From: an uncultured Paracoccaceae bacterium
GTDB taxonomy: Bacteria; Pseudomonadota; Alphaproteobacteria; Rhodobacterales; Rhodobacteraceae
NCBI GenBank assembly: GCA_937907485.1
Contig: CALESR010000387.1
Location: 1-24,927, forward strand
DNA: 24,927 nt
Reading direction: 5' to 3'
How positions within the stretch are numbered: position 1 is the stretch's first letter; every line of letters starts with the position of its first letter. Of the stretch, positions 1-7,938 are shown one piece after another. A model generated the notes under the pieces. The model saw only the letters and a list, made by a program, of their open reading frames with translations, had not been told where the DNA came from and did no database searches. The position numbers and the translations under genes were made by a program.

Positions 1-958
1 TGCGGGCGGGCGAGGCCGCCACCGCCTTGGACCACTCTGCCCGTGCCGCCGCGCCGCGCGCGGCGACCCTGTGCCACGCCACATAGACAGCCTCGGGAAT
101 CTCGAACGGCGCATGGGGCCAGCCCAGATGGGCGCGGGCTGCGGCAATCTCGGCCTCGCCCAGGGGCGCGCCATGCACGTCATGCCCGCCTTGCTTGTTC
201 GGCGCGCCAAAGCCGATGACCGAGCGGCAGGCAATCAGGCTGGGGCGCGGGTCGGCGATTGCGGCAGCGATCGCATCGGCAACCTCGGTCGGCGTATGCG
301 CGTCGCACGACAGCACATGCCAGCCCGAGGCCGCAAACCGCGCCATCTGGTCGGTCGAGGTGGACAGCGCGGTGTCGCCGTCGATGGTGATGTGGTTGTC
401 ATCCCACAGGACCGTCAGCTTGCCCAGACCCAGATGCCCGGCCATATCAATGGCTTCGTGGCTGATGCCCTCCATCAGGCAGCCGTCCCCGGCAATCACC
501 CATGTCCGGTGATCGACCAAGCCCGGAAACCGTGCCGCCGCCATGCGTTCGGCAATCGCCATGCCGACCGATGTGGCGATCCCCTGACCCAAGGGTCCGG
601 TCGTCACCTCGATTCCCGCGGCATGGCCATATTCCGGATGCCCCGCCGTGCGCGCGCCCAACTGGCGAAAGGCGCGCAATTGCTCCATCGGCATGTCGGC
701 GTAACCCAGCAGATGATGCATCGCATAAAGCAGCATCGACCCATGCCCCGCCGACAGCACAAAGCGGTCGCGGTCAGGCCATTTCGGATCCGCCGGGTCC
801 AGTTTGACAAACCGGTTGAACAGCACCGCCGCCACATCGGCCATGCCCATCGGCATGCCGGGATGGCCGGAATTGGCCAACTGAACCGCGTCCATCGCCA
901 GCGCGCGGACAGCATTCGCCATTTGCCGCTCGGTTGCGGCAGTCATCTGCGTCGTCAT
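1..958 (-). CDS. cbbT: Transketolase, N-terminal part (runs off the window edge)
   Basis: Transketolase is the thiamine-diphosphate enzyme that moves two-carbon ketol units in the regenerative half of the CBB cycle. Reading leftward from an ATG at 956-958 gives 319 residues with no stop before the window edge, so the C-terminal half lies outside. The N-terminus carries the family motif SGHPGMPMG, then LSAGHGSMLLYA, TGPLGQGI and the thiamine-diphosphate motif beginning GDGCLMEG and ending about 24 residues later in DDN. It starts 12 bases after the cbbP stop. That stop codon is part of TAAGGA, which supplies the ribosome-binding site, so the two genes are very probably co-transcribed. The symbol cbbT rather than tktA is inferred from the cbbF-cbbP-cbbT order. 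The motifs make the family certain. Confidence 0.95.
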   Translation of the reverse strand, partial: MTTQMTAATERQMANAVRALAMDAVQLANSGHPGMPMGMADVAAVLFNRFVKLDPADPKWPDRDRFVLSAGHGSMLLYAMHHLLGYADMPMEQLRAFRQLGARTAGHPEYGHAAGIEVTTGPLGQGIATSVGMAIAERMAAARFPGLVDHRTWVIAGDGCLMEGISHEAIDMAGHLGLGKLTVLWDDNHITIDGDTALSTSTDQMARFAASGWHVLSCDAHTPTEVADAIAAAIADPRPSLIACRSVIGFGAPNKQGGHDVHGAPLGEAEIAAARAHLGWPHAPFEIPEAVYVAWHRVAARGAAARAEWSKAVAASPAR

Positions 959-970
959 GTCTGTTGGTCC

Positions 971-1843
971 TTATGCGCGGCGTGAGTCGTGGATCAGCCG
1001 TTCGATCAGCGGGGTCAGGATCAGTTGCATCGCCAGATCCTGCTTGTTGCCGGGGATGACGATGGAGTTGGCGCGGCTCATCCACGACCCGGCGATCATC
1101 GACACCAGATAGGGGAAATCGATGCCACGCGGGTTCTTGAACCGGATGACGACAAGGCTCTCGTCCGGCGTCGGGATCCAGCGCGCGATGAACGGGTTGG
1201 ATGTGTCCACCACCGGAACGCGCTGAAAGTTGATATCGGTTTCGGTGAACTGCGGCGTGATGCAATGCACATAGGCATGCATGCGGCGCAGGATGGTGTC
1301 GGTGACGGCCTCGGTCGAATAGCCGCGATGGGCGCGGTCGCGATGGATTTTCTGGATCCATTCAAGGTTGACCACCGGAACCACCCCGATCTTCAGATCG
1401 GCGAGTTTGGCAAGGTTTACCTCGTCGTTCACCACGCAGCCGTGCAGACCTTCGTAGAACAGCACATCCGCACCATCGGGAAACGGGGCCCAAGCGGTGA
1501 AGTTGCCCGGCGCCACCCCGGTTTTTGCGGCTTCCACCTCGTCATGGACATAGGTTCGCGTGCGGCCCTTGCCGGTGGCGGCGAATTCGCGGAACACGCG
1601 CTCCAACTCGGCCAATTCATTGGCCTCATACGAGAAATGCGAAAAGCTCTGGTTGCCTTCGGCGGCACGGCGCGCCAGTTCGGTCCGCATGTCGGCGCGG
1701 TTGAAGCGGTGAAAGGCGTCGCCTTCGATGGAAACCGCTGACACGCCCTCGCGGCGGAAAATCTGTTCAAAGGTGGTCTTCACGGTCGAGGTGCCCGCGC
1801 CGGACGAGCCCGTGACCGAGATGATGGGATGCTTCTTGCTCAT
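971..1843 (-). CDS. cbbP: Phosphoribulokinase
   Basis: Phosphoribulokinase phosphorylates ribulose 5-phosphate with ATP to make ribulose 1,5-bisphosphate, the RuBisCO substrate. It is one of the two enzymes diagnostic of the CBB cycle. The 290-residue product has the usual length for the bacterial octameric class. It begins with a Walker A loop, GSSGAGTST (residues 12-20), followed by EGDAFHRFNR, which matches the substrate-binding region of the class. The segment containing HDEVEA and the later FYEGLHG, VNLEWIQKIHRD and RGYSTEAVTD stretches are also typical. The ATG overlaps the cbbF stop by four bases (1840-1843, ATGA), indicating translational coupling. The stop is TAA at 971-973, next to the transketolase gene. 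Family and role are secure. Confidence 0.97.
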   Translation of the reverse strand: MSKKHPIISVTGSSGAGTSTVKTTFEQIFRREGVSAVSIEGDAFHRFNRADMRTELARRAAEGNQSFSHFSYEANELAELERVFREFAATGKGRTRTYVHDEVEAAKTGVAPGNFTAWAPFPDGADVLFYEGLHGCVVNDEVNLAKLADLKIGVVPVVNLEWIQKIHRDRAHRGYSTEAVTDTILRRMHAYVHCITPQFTETDINFQRVPVVDTSNPFIARWIPTPDESLVVIRFKNPRGIDFPYLVSMIAGSWMSRANSIVIPGNKQDLAMQLILTPLIERLIHDSRRA

Positions 1844-2877
1844 GTCGTGCTCCGGAAAAGGCCGCGTTTCGAGAACAGGGCGGCATCTGGCCGCGCGCCC
1901 AGATCACAATAGGACGTCACGCGCGCCACCTTTTCGGCGGAACCGAACACAAAGGGCGTGCGTTGATGCAGCGCGGTGGTCGGCTGCGACAGGATGGCGT
2001 CCATGCCATCGGTCGCGCCGCCATCGGCCTGCGTGATGAGAAATGCAATCGGCGCGCATTCATAGAGCAGGCGCAGGCGGCCTTTCTCGTAACCGGGGCG
2101 CGTGTCGCCGGGATACAGGAACACCCCGCCCCGCGTCAGGATCCGGTGGGTTTCCGCCACCAGCGATGCCACCCAGCGCATGTTGAACGCGCGGCCGCGG
2201 GGGCCGTTCTGGCCTTCCATCAGATCATCGATGAACATGCGGATCGGCGCGTGCCAGTTGTGATAGTTCGACGCGTTGATGGCGAATTCGCTGGTCTGTG
2301 CCGGGATGCTCAGCCGCGCGGCGGTCAGCACAAACTGGCCCGTGGTCGGGTCCAGCGTGTATTTCTGCGTGCCGGCGCCAAAGCTGACGACCAGACAGCA
2401 TTGCGGGCCATAGATGAAATACCCCGCCCCCACCATATCGCCAGCGGGGCGCAGAAAGGTCGACTCCGGGCTGTCGGCAACCGGAAACAGCGCAAAGATC
2501 GTCCCGACCGAGATATTCACCCCGATGTTCGACGACCCGTCCAAGGGGTCGATCGCGATGCCATAGTCCCCCTGCGCGGCGAGGGTGACCACCCCATCCT
2601 GTTCCTCAGAGGCATAGTGGCACACCGCCGAACCGCGCAGCGCGTCGGCAAAAAGGCTGTCCGCGATGACGTCCAGTGCCTTTTGCCCGTCGCCGCCCAG
2701 ATTGGTGCCGACCTCGCTGCCATGATCGCCGGCAATTTCGCCCATTGCGATCAGCCGTGCCAGCGTCGCCGCCGCTGAACACAGCCGCCCCATCGTATCG
2801 TGCAAGGGCGCGGGAATCAGGTCGGCGGGAAGACCGCTGCGCACCAGTTCCCCGGATGTCGTGTCCACGCCTGCCAC
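1840..2877 (-). CDS. cbbF: Fructose-1,6-bisphosphatase, class I
   Basis: This enzyme hydrolyses fructose 1,6-bisphosphate to fructose 6-phosphate; CBB-operon versions often also act on sedoheptulose 1,7-bisphosphate. The 345-residue product shows the metal and active-site signature DPLDGSSN (residues 110-117), acidic metal ligands at EE (91-92), and the substrate-binding segments NASNYHNWH and GGVFLYPGD. Together these place it in class I. The start is a GTG at 2875-2877, preceded by GGAGG at a normal spacing. No better in-frame ATG exists before the conserved core. It is the first gene of the leftward operon and diverges from cbbR. The stop overlaps the cbbP start by four bases. The dual bisphosphatase activity is an inference from family knowledge. 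Confidence 0.95.
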   Translation of the reverse strand: MAGVDTTSGELVRSGLPADLIPAPLHDTMGRLCSAAATLARLIAMGEIAGDHGSEVGTNLGGDGQKALDVIADSLFADALRGSAVCHYASEEQDGVVTLAAQGDYGIAIDPLDGSSNIGVNISVGTIFALFPVADSPESTFLRPAGDMVGAGYFIYGPQCCLVVSFGAGTQKYTLDPTTGQFVLTAARLSIPAQTSEFAINASNYHNWHAPIRMFIDDLMEGQNGPRGRAFNMRWVASLVAETHRILTRGGVFLYPGDTRPGYEKGRLRLLYECAPIAFLITQADGGATDGMDAILSQPTTALHQRTPFVFGSAEKVARVTSYCDLGARPDAALFSKRGLFRSTT

Positions 2878-2915
2878 CTCTGCCTCCCCGCTGAGTGCTG
2901 TGCGTCCTTGGTGGC

Positions 2916-2944
2916 TTGCGGGCCGCGAAAAGAAAATTTAATAA
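2916..2944 (+). promoter_or_regulatory. Candidate cbbR promoter
   Basis: TTGCGG (2916-2921) and TAATAA (2939-2944) are separated by exactly 17 bases and lie 27 bases upstream of the cbbR ATG. Both hexamers resemble sigma-70 elements. The call is by eye only. Confidence 0.4.
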
Positions 2945-2970
2945 TATCTACCGATCAGAAAGAAAAATTG
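2935..2970. promoter_or_regulatory. AT-rich divergent control region between cbbF and cbbR, candidate LysR-type site
   Basis: This is the only strongly AT-rich stretch in the area. It holds a T-N11-A element, TCTACCGATCAGA (2947-2959), with TCT/AGA ends, as LysR-family regulators prefer. It also holds a leftward -10-like TATTAT (2941-2946 on the complement) with no good -35, as expected of an activator-dependent cbbF promoter. CbbR proteins are known to bind between cbbR and the operon they control. The exact site here is inferred. Confidence 0.4.
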
Positions 2971-2971
2971 A

Positions 2972-3901
2972 ATGATACGCACCAATGCCCTGACCCTTCG
3001 CCAGTTGCGCGCCCTTCTGGCGGTCGACAAGGCCGGCTCGATGGCCGCTGCCGCGCAGGACCTGGGCCTGACTGCCCCTGCGGTTCATAGCCAGATCAAG
3101 GGCTTGGAAGACGCCATGCAGGTCGCGCTGCTGATGCGCCACAATGATGGTGCGGGCTCGGGGCTGACCAGTGAGGGCCGCACGCTGGCCGATGCCGCGA
3201 CCCGCATCGAGGTGATTTTGTCGCAGGTCGCAGAAGAGATCACGGCCATGAAGGCCGGGCATCGGGGCCGGGTCAGGTTGGGCGTGGTGTCGACGGGTAA
3301 ATACTTTGCCCCTCGTCTGGTGAAGATTCTGCGCACCCTGGCTCCCGGCACCGAGGTTTCCCTGCGGGTGGGCAACCGCGATCAGGTGATCAGCGATCTG
3401 GACACCGGGACGATCGACATCGCGATCATGGGCCGCCCGCCCCTGACCCCAAAGGTCGAGGCGGTCCCCCTTGGCCCGCATCCCCACGGCCTGATTGCCG
3501 CGCCCGATCACCCGCTGGCCGGCCACCGCGCGCTCTCTGCCGCCGATCTGGCGGATGAGTTGTTCATCTCGCGTGAGCAGGGGTCGGGCACCCGCATCCT
3601 GATGACGCGCTATCTGGATCGCATCGGCGATGGTCAGGCCTTCCGATTTGTCGAAATGGGCTCGAACGAGACGATCAAGCAGTCCGTCATGGCGGGGCTG
3701 GGCATTGCATTTCTGTCGCTGCACACCGCCACCGAAGAGTTGACGCACGGTCGGTTGATCCTGTTGAACGCCCCACAACTGCCGATCATGCGGCACTGGT
3801 TTCTGGTCAACCTCGTGACTCGCCCGCAAAGCACCGCGACGCTCGAGATTGCGCGCAACATCCTGGCGCTGAACGGCAGCTATCTGCCGAAACTGCCCTG
3901 A
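2972..3901 (+). CDS. cbbR: LysR-type CBB operon regulator CbbR
   Basis: CbbR activates CBB-cycle operons in response to metabolites. The 309-residue protein has an N-terminal winged helix-turn-helix (about residues 8-65, including LRQLRALLAVDKAGSMAAAA and a TAPAVHSQI recognition helix). A periplasmic-binding-protein-like effector domain follows (about 95-300). Within the effector domain, GVVSTGKYFAPRLV, VGNRDQVISDL, DIAIMGRPP and EQGSGTR resemble CbbR rather than other LysR members. The gene diverges from cbbF, the classical arrangement. The ATG at 2972 lacks a strong Shine-Dalgarno, but no other start fits the HTH. Proteobacterial CBB genomes can carry more than one CbbR, and which copy this is cannot be told here. 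Confidence 0.93.
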   Translation: MIRTNALTLRQLRALLAVDKAGSMAAAAQDLGLTAPAVHSQIKGLEDAMQVALLMRHNDGAGSGLTSEGRTLADAATRIEVILSQVAEEITAMKAGHRGRVRLGVVSTGKYFAPRLVKILRTLAPGTEVSLRVGNRDQVISDLDTGTIDIAIMGRPPLTPKVEAVPLGPHPHGLIAAPDHPLAGHRALSAADLADELFISREQGSGTRILMTRYLDRIGDGQAFRFVEMGSNETIKQSVMAGLGIAFLSLHTATEELTHGRLILLNAPQLPIMRHWFLVNLVTRPQSTATLEIARNILALNGSYLPKLP

Positions 3902-4054
3902 GGCGCCGCCCGTCAGCCCCGGCAAAGGACCGCAGGGACTCGGCGTGCTGTTCCTGTTACGCCTTGAAGGTGGTCACACAGCGGCGCGGGGGCCTCGGAT
4001 CACGAGCGCCAACGCATCCGCAGCCAGTGTCGGAAACAACGAGGGACGAGCGTC

Positions 4055-5965
4055 ATGGAACAAGCCAGATCCGGCACCCTCAAGACAGCCATTCTGCTGC
4101 TCGCCGTGATCGGCCTGTTGGGCGGGCTGGCCTTTTGGTTCGCGGGCAATCCCGAACTGGCGGCGCTGATCTGGACCGGCGGCGTCGCGCCTGCTCTCGT
4201 CGCGTTGCTGGTCGAAATCCTGCGCAGCCTCCGGTCGGGCGAGGTCGGTCTTGATATCGTTGCCGCCCTGTCCATGTCGGCGGCGCTGATCTTTGGCGAG
4301 ACGCTCGCGGCGGCGGTGGTCGCGGTGATGTATTCGGGCGGCACCTTCCTTGAAAGTTTCGCCGAAGGTCGCGCCCGGCGCGAGATGCACGACCTTTTGT
4401 CGCGCGTGCCCCGGACGGCGACGCGCCACCGCAATGGCGAACTCGAGGAAATCCCCCTGGAGCAGATCGTGCCCGGTGACCGGCTGCTGATCCGGCAGGG
4501 CGATGTGGTGCCGGTCGATGGCACGCTGGCCTCGGACAGCGCCTTTGTCGATACCTCGGCGCTGACGGGCGAGTCGCTGCCGGCCCGTCTGGCGCGCGGG
4601 GCCGACACCATGAGCGGTGTGACCAATGCAGGCGATGCCTTTGACCTGCTCGCGACACGGCCGGCCAAGGACAGCACCTATGCCGGAATCGTCCGGCTGG
4701 TCGAAGCCGCGCAGGCCTCCAAGGCGCCGATGGCCCGGTTGGCGGACCGCTGGTCGCTGGGTTTCCTCGTCGTCACCGTCGTGATCGCGCTGGCGGCGTG
4801 GTGGTTCACCGGCGATCCGATCCGCGCCGTGGCCGTGCTGGTGGTGGCGACGCCCTGTCCGCTGATTCTGGCCGTGCCGGTGGCGCTGGTTGCGGGCCTG
4901 TCGAGGGCGGCGCATTTCGGGGTGCTCATCAAGGGCGCGGGCCCGCTGGAAACGATGGCGCGCATCCACACACTGATCCTCGACAAGACGGGAACCCTGA
5001 CCGATGGCCGCCCGCAGATCGTGTCGATCGACAGCGCCGAGAGCATGGACGAGGCCGAGATCCTGCGCCTTGCCGCAGCGCTCGACCAGGCCTCGAAACA
5101 CCCGGTGGCGCGGGCCATCGCCGCCGCCGCAACGGCCCGCGGCCTGACGCTGCCGGTTCCGTCGCAGGTTGCCGAATTCCCCGGTGAGGGGGTTGTCGGC
5201 CAGGTCGAAGGGCGCAGCGTCATCGTCGGCGGCGAGGATTTCGTGGTGTCCAGACTGGCGCAGTCGTCGGGCAGCCCCCGCACATCGGGCGCGGGGTCGG
5301 TGCTGGTTGCCGTCGCTGTCGATGGCCGGTTGGCCGGTCGCCTCGTCATGTCCGACCCGTTGCGCACCGACGTGGGGGCCCTGCTGGGCCGGTTGCGCCG
5401 CCTTGGGATCGCGCGAATCCTGCTGGCCACCGGCGACCGCGCCGAGGTGGCCGAGCGGGTGACAGACGGGCTCGGCCTCGACGGGTTACGCTCTGGGCTG
5501 ACGCCTGACCAGAAGGTCCTGCTGGTGTTGTCCGAGCGCAAGCGCGGGCCGGTGATGATGGTGGGTGACGGCGTGAACGACGCGCCCGCGCTGGCCGCCG
5601 CCGATGTGGGCGTCGCGATGGGCGCGCGCGGCGCCGCCGCCTCGGCCGAAGCGGCAGATGTCGTGCTGCTGGTTGACCGGATCGACCGGCTGGGCGCAGG
5701 GATCGAGATCGCGCGCGCCTCGCGCCGGATCGCCGTCGAAAGCGTGGTCGCGGGGATCGGCCTGTCGGTCCTCGGCATGATCGCTGCCGCCTTTGGCTAT
5801 CTCACCCCGTTTCAGGGTGCCCTGTTGCAAGAGGCCATCGACGTCGCCGTGATCCTGAACGCGCTGCGCGCCCTGCGCATATCTCCACAGGGGGCCGCGA
5901 TCCCGCCTGCGGCGGTTGACGCTCCGGTTCCGCCAAACGCCGTGAGTGGCCCGGCCCTGTCCTAG
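4055..5965 (+). CDS. P1B-type heavy-metal-transporting ATPase (TPC class)
   Basis: This is an inner-membrane ATPase that probably exports a transition-metal cation. The 636 residues contain the full P-type set. TGES (171-174) marks the actuator domain and DKTGT (310-314) the phosphorylation site. An HP motif follows at 349-350, and GDGVND (504-509) forms the hinge. The metal-site helix reads ATPCPL (265-270) where copper and zinc pumps usually have CPC. There is no N-terminal HMA domain, histidine-rich tail or CXXC. About eight membrane helices can be seen: two pairs before the actuator domain, two around residues 235-290 and two at 560-607. The ATG at 4055 follows GAGGGA. The cargo cannot be read from sequence; TPC-type pumps have been linked to nickel, iron or cobalt, so a first-row metal is a guess. 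It stands alone after cbbR, with a 153-base gap in which I see no clear promoter. Confidence 0.9.
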   Translation: MEQARSGTLKTAILLLAVIGLLGGLAFWFAGNPELAALIWTGGVAPALVALLVEILRSLRSGEVGLDIVAALSMSAALIFGETLAAAVVAVMYSGGTFLESFAEGRARREMHDLLSRVPRTATRHRNGELEEIPLEQIVPGDRLLIRQGDVVPVDGTLASDSAFVDTSALTGESLPARLARGADTMSGVTNAGDAFDLLATRPAKDSTYAGIVRLVEAAQASKAPMARLADRWSLGFLVVTVVIALAAWWFTGDPIRAVAVLVVATPCPLILAVPVALVAGLSRAAHFGVLIKGAGPLETMARIHTLILDKTGTLTDGRPQIVSIDSAESMDEAEILRLAAALDQASKHPVARAIAAAATARGLTLPVPSQVAEFPGEGVVGQVEGRSVIVGGEDFVVSRLAQSSGSPRTSGAGSVLVAVAVDGRLAGRLVMSDPLRTDVGALLGRLRRLGIARILLATGDRAEVAERVTDGLGLDGLRSGLTPDQKVLLVLSERKRGPVMMVGDGVNDAPALAAADVGVAMGARGAAASAEAADVVLLVDRIDRLGAGIEIARASRRIAVESVVAGIGLSVLGMIAAAFGYLTPFQGALLQEAIDVAVILNALRALRISPQGAAIPPAAVDAPVPPNAVSGPALS

Positions 5966-6016
5966 TCCAGTTCCACCCGCGGCTGCCCACGCGCACCGGA
6001 TCGGCGCGCGTTGACA

Positions 6017-6041
6017 CCGCCCCGATGGCCACATCGGGCGG
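6017..6041 (+). terminator. Hairpin after the metal ATPase, possible terminator
   Basis: A ten-pair stem is formed by CCGCCCCGATG and CATCGGGCGG, with one bulged C and a four-base loop. It lies 52 bases after the ATPase stop. There is no T-run, so it may be a transcript-end stabiliser or a weak terminator rather than a canonical intrinsic terminator. Confidence 0.35.
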
Positions 6042-6186
6042 TTGAGCGGCTCGGGATCTCGACGACTGGGGGTGGCCGCCGGGGGAAACCGGCCTGCGTC
6101 GTCAGGAACCACGGCACCGATGGGCGTTTTGCCGACCCAGGCGCCGACAGGCCCGACAGCCTCGCGGGGCCAACAAACGGCGACCG

Positions 6187-6204
6187 GGGCGAAGGCCATC
6201 GCCC
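6187..6204 (-). terminator. Possible terminator downstream of tRNA-Thr
   Basis: A perfect six-pair inverted repeat, GGGCGA / TCGCCC with a six-base loop, lies about 40 bases past the tRNA 3' end. Reading leftward it is followed within ten bases by GTTTGTT, a poor T-tract. Weak support. Confidence 0.25.
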
Positions 6205-6244
6205 GCCCTTATGCCACTGTCCTGACTGTGATTTCCCAAAGGAA

Positions 6245-6320
6245 TGGTGCCGCTGAAGAGACTCGAACTCCCGACCCCATCATTACGAATGACGTGCTCT
6301 ACCAGCTGAGCTACAGCGGC
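6245..6320 (-). tRNA. tRNA-Thr (anticodon CGT)
   Basis: A complete cloverleaf reads on the minus strand. The acceptor stem is GCCGCTG/CAGCGGC, the D-arm is GCTC/GAGC, and the anticodon stem is CGTCA/TGATG around the loop TTCGTAA. The T-arm contains TTCGAGT, the discriminator base is A and the CCA is encoded. The anticodon CGT reads ACG threonine codons. Length is 76 bases including CCA. It lies downstream of hemY on the same strand but has its own promoter. Confidence 0.97.
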
Positions 6321-6336
6321 ACTTTCTGGTGCCGCC

Positions 6337-6365
6337 CTACTATGGCCCAAAGGGGGGCAAGTCAA
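6337..6365 (-). promoter_or_regulatory. Promoter of tRNA-Thr
   Basis: On the minus strand TTGACT is followed by a 17-base spacer and TAGTAG, ending 16 bases before the tRNA 5' end. The -35 is nearly perfect and the -10 is weak. The position fits a stable-RNA promoter with a very short leader, placed between the hemY stop and the tRNA. Confidence 0.55.
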
Positions 6366-6392
6366 GCCCCGCAACCACCTGCTTTGCAGCGA

Positions 6393-7934
6393 TCACAGGC
6401 CCATGCGACGGGTCTGGTCGAGGTCGATCACCTGCGCTTCGGCGCGTTTGGGTTCGGGCGGCGGGGCCTCGGCAAGCTCCTCCGGCAGGCGGTCGTCGGG
6501 GTCATCGGCCAGCGGGTCGGACACCGGCGTAGCGTCGCGCGGTTCGGGCTCGGCGGCGGGCAGGGTGCCGACGATCAGCGGCAGCATCTCGGTGCCATTG
6601 GTCGAGGGGCCGGACGTTTCCGGCGCCGCCAGCCATGTCAGCGTGTCAAAGGCCCCACAGCCCGAGCACAGCGCCTGCCATTGGCCATGCGTCTGGTGGC
6701 ACTTGTCGCAGACCCACTGCGGGCCGCGCGGCGCGCTCAGCGCCCGGGCCAGCCACGCGCGCACGACATGATCGGACGAGCCTTCACCCCGGTCGATGGC
6801 GGCCATGATCGTCATCACCCGCTGCGACGGCGCGGTTTCGTGCAGGGCACCAATGGCCCGGCGCGCGGCCGGGAAATCCTCGGCGGCGATCAGCAATTCG
6901 GCGCGGGTCTGCTGCGCCTCGGGGCCGGGGGCCAGCGCCAGCAGGGCCTCGAACCGCTGGACACGCTGCGCCGGGGTTTCGCCGGGCACCAGCAGGGCAA
7001 AGGCCTGCGCGAGGTCAGGATGCGGTTGCACCTTCCACGCGCGCTTGATCGTCTTGACGGCGGCGTTGCGCTTGCCACGCGAGGACAGGGCACTTGCCGC
7101 CATCACGGCGGCTGGCACCAGATCGGGCGAGTGGCGGTTGGCCTCGATCGCCAGATCCTGCGCCAGCGCGGTGTTGCCTCGCGCCGCCTCGGCCTCGGCC
7201 TGTTGCAGCGTCAGCACGGCGTCGCGGCGCTGGAACAGCGGTTTGGGCAGTCGCCCGCTGCGCGAGGATTCCAGCAGCGTATGCCGCGCGCCTGACCAAT
7301 CGCCCGCGCGATTCTGCAGCGCCAGCAGCCGGTCCTGCGTCGGCGCGTGACCGGGGCGCAGGCCCAGCGCGGTGCGCGCCAGTTTCAGCGCCTTGGCGTC
7401 ATTGCCAGCGTCGATCTGCTGCGCCAGCAGCCCCTGCACACCGACAAACCGCGAGCGGTCATCCTCGAGCAGGCGCTTGTAATACTCTTCCGCCAGCTTG
7501 GTATTGCCCTTGGCGACGGCGGCCTGCGCCATCAACAACCGGGTCAACGGCTGATCGTCGAGCAGTTTCTCGGCGCGGCGGGCCTTGGTCAGCGCCGCGT
7601 CGCCTTCGCCCGCGGCCAGCGCAAGGAACCCGTCCGTCGCCGCCTGCAGCCCCTTGCGGTGGCGGTTGCGGGCGAAATAGCGACTGATCGCGGTGTCATC
7701 GCCCTGAATGAAGCGCAGCGTCGCCACGGTCAGCCCGGCTGCCTTCAGCAGCAGCCACAGCGCGCCCAGCAGCACCAGCGCGGCCAGCGCCATCTGCACC
7801 GGGCCAAGGGTGAATTCGGTATCGCCAAAGGCCATGCGAAGCCCGGCGTCCTGCTGCATCAGGTTTTCAGCCCCCAGCGTCAGGCCCGCGACGGCGGCCA
7901 GAAACAGGACGATCTTCAAGGCGGTCCAGAACAT
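6393..7934 (-). CDS. hemY: HemY N-domain / TPR membrane protein with C-terminal zinc-ribbon-like motif
   Basis: This HemY-type (HemY_N) protein is linked to heme synthesis by gene neighbourhood; its biochemical role is unsettled. It is not the FAD-dependent protoporphyrinogen oxidase also called HemY. The 513 residues start with two membrane helices (about 3-22 and 46-68) separated by a short loop. A long helical TPR-like region follows (about 80-400), rich in alanine and leucine with repeats such as ALKLARTALGLRPGHAPTQ. At 409-426 come two cysteine pairs, CDKC and CSGC, in the frame WVCDKC...CSGCGAFDTLTW, then an acidic, proline-rich tail. The ATG at 7932-7934 has GGAGG upstream and follows the mic60 stop by four bases, so the two are very likely co-translated. 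The cysteine pairs resemble the rubredoxin-like tail of LapB/YciM. Confidence 0.88.
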   Translation of the reverse strand: MFWTALKIVLFLAAVAGLTLGAENLMQQDAGLRMAFGDTEFTLGPVQMALAALVLLGALWLLLKAAGLTVATLRFIQGDDTAISRYFARNRHRKGLQAATDGFLALAAGEGDAALTKARRAEKLLDDQPLTRLLMAQAAVAKGNTKLAEEYYKRLLEDDRSRFVGVQGLLAQQIDAGNDAKALKLARTALGLRPGHAPTQDRLLALQNRAGDWSGARHTLLESSRSGRLPKPLFQRRDAVLTLQQAEAEAARGNTALAQDLAIEANRHSPDLVPAAVMAASALSSRGKRNAAVKTIKRAWKVQPHPDLAQAFALLVPGETPAQRVQRFEALLALAPGPEAQQTRAELLIAAEDFPAARRAIGALHETAPSQRVMTIMAAIDRGEGSSDHVVRAWLARALSAPRGPQWVCDKCHQTHGQWQALCSGCGAFDTLTWLAAPETSGPSTNGTEMLPLIVGTLPAAEPEPRDATPVSDPLADDPDDRLPEELAEAPPPEPKRAEAQVIDLDQTRRMGL

Positions 7935-7938
7935 CGTC

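Larger units (their letters stand above)
5966..6244. other. Intergenic region between the metal ATPase and tRNA-Thr
   Basis: No convincing gene is present. Short frames here give low-complexity arginine- and glycine-rich translations with no family resemblance. The region holds two hairpins, listed separately (6017-6041 and 6187-6204), and nothing else recognisable. Confidence 0.6.

Noticed and set aside
71..985. Plus-strand frame of 304 codons at the left edge
   Set aside because: It is antisense to the transketolase gene, whose motifs are unmistakable on the minus strand.
2947..2959. FNR/FnrL or PpsR box in the cbb control region
   Set aside because: Neither TTGAT-N4-ATCAA nor TGT-N12-ACA is present; only the LysR-type T-N11-A fits.
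3974..5778. Long minus-strand frames opposite the metal ATPase
   Set aside because: They lack any family resemblance; the plus strand carries all P-type ATPase motifs.
6042..6374. Short proteins overlapping the tRNA, for example one containing VAQLVEHVIRNDGVGSSSLF
   Set aside because: This is the well-known false translation of a tRNA gene.
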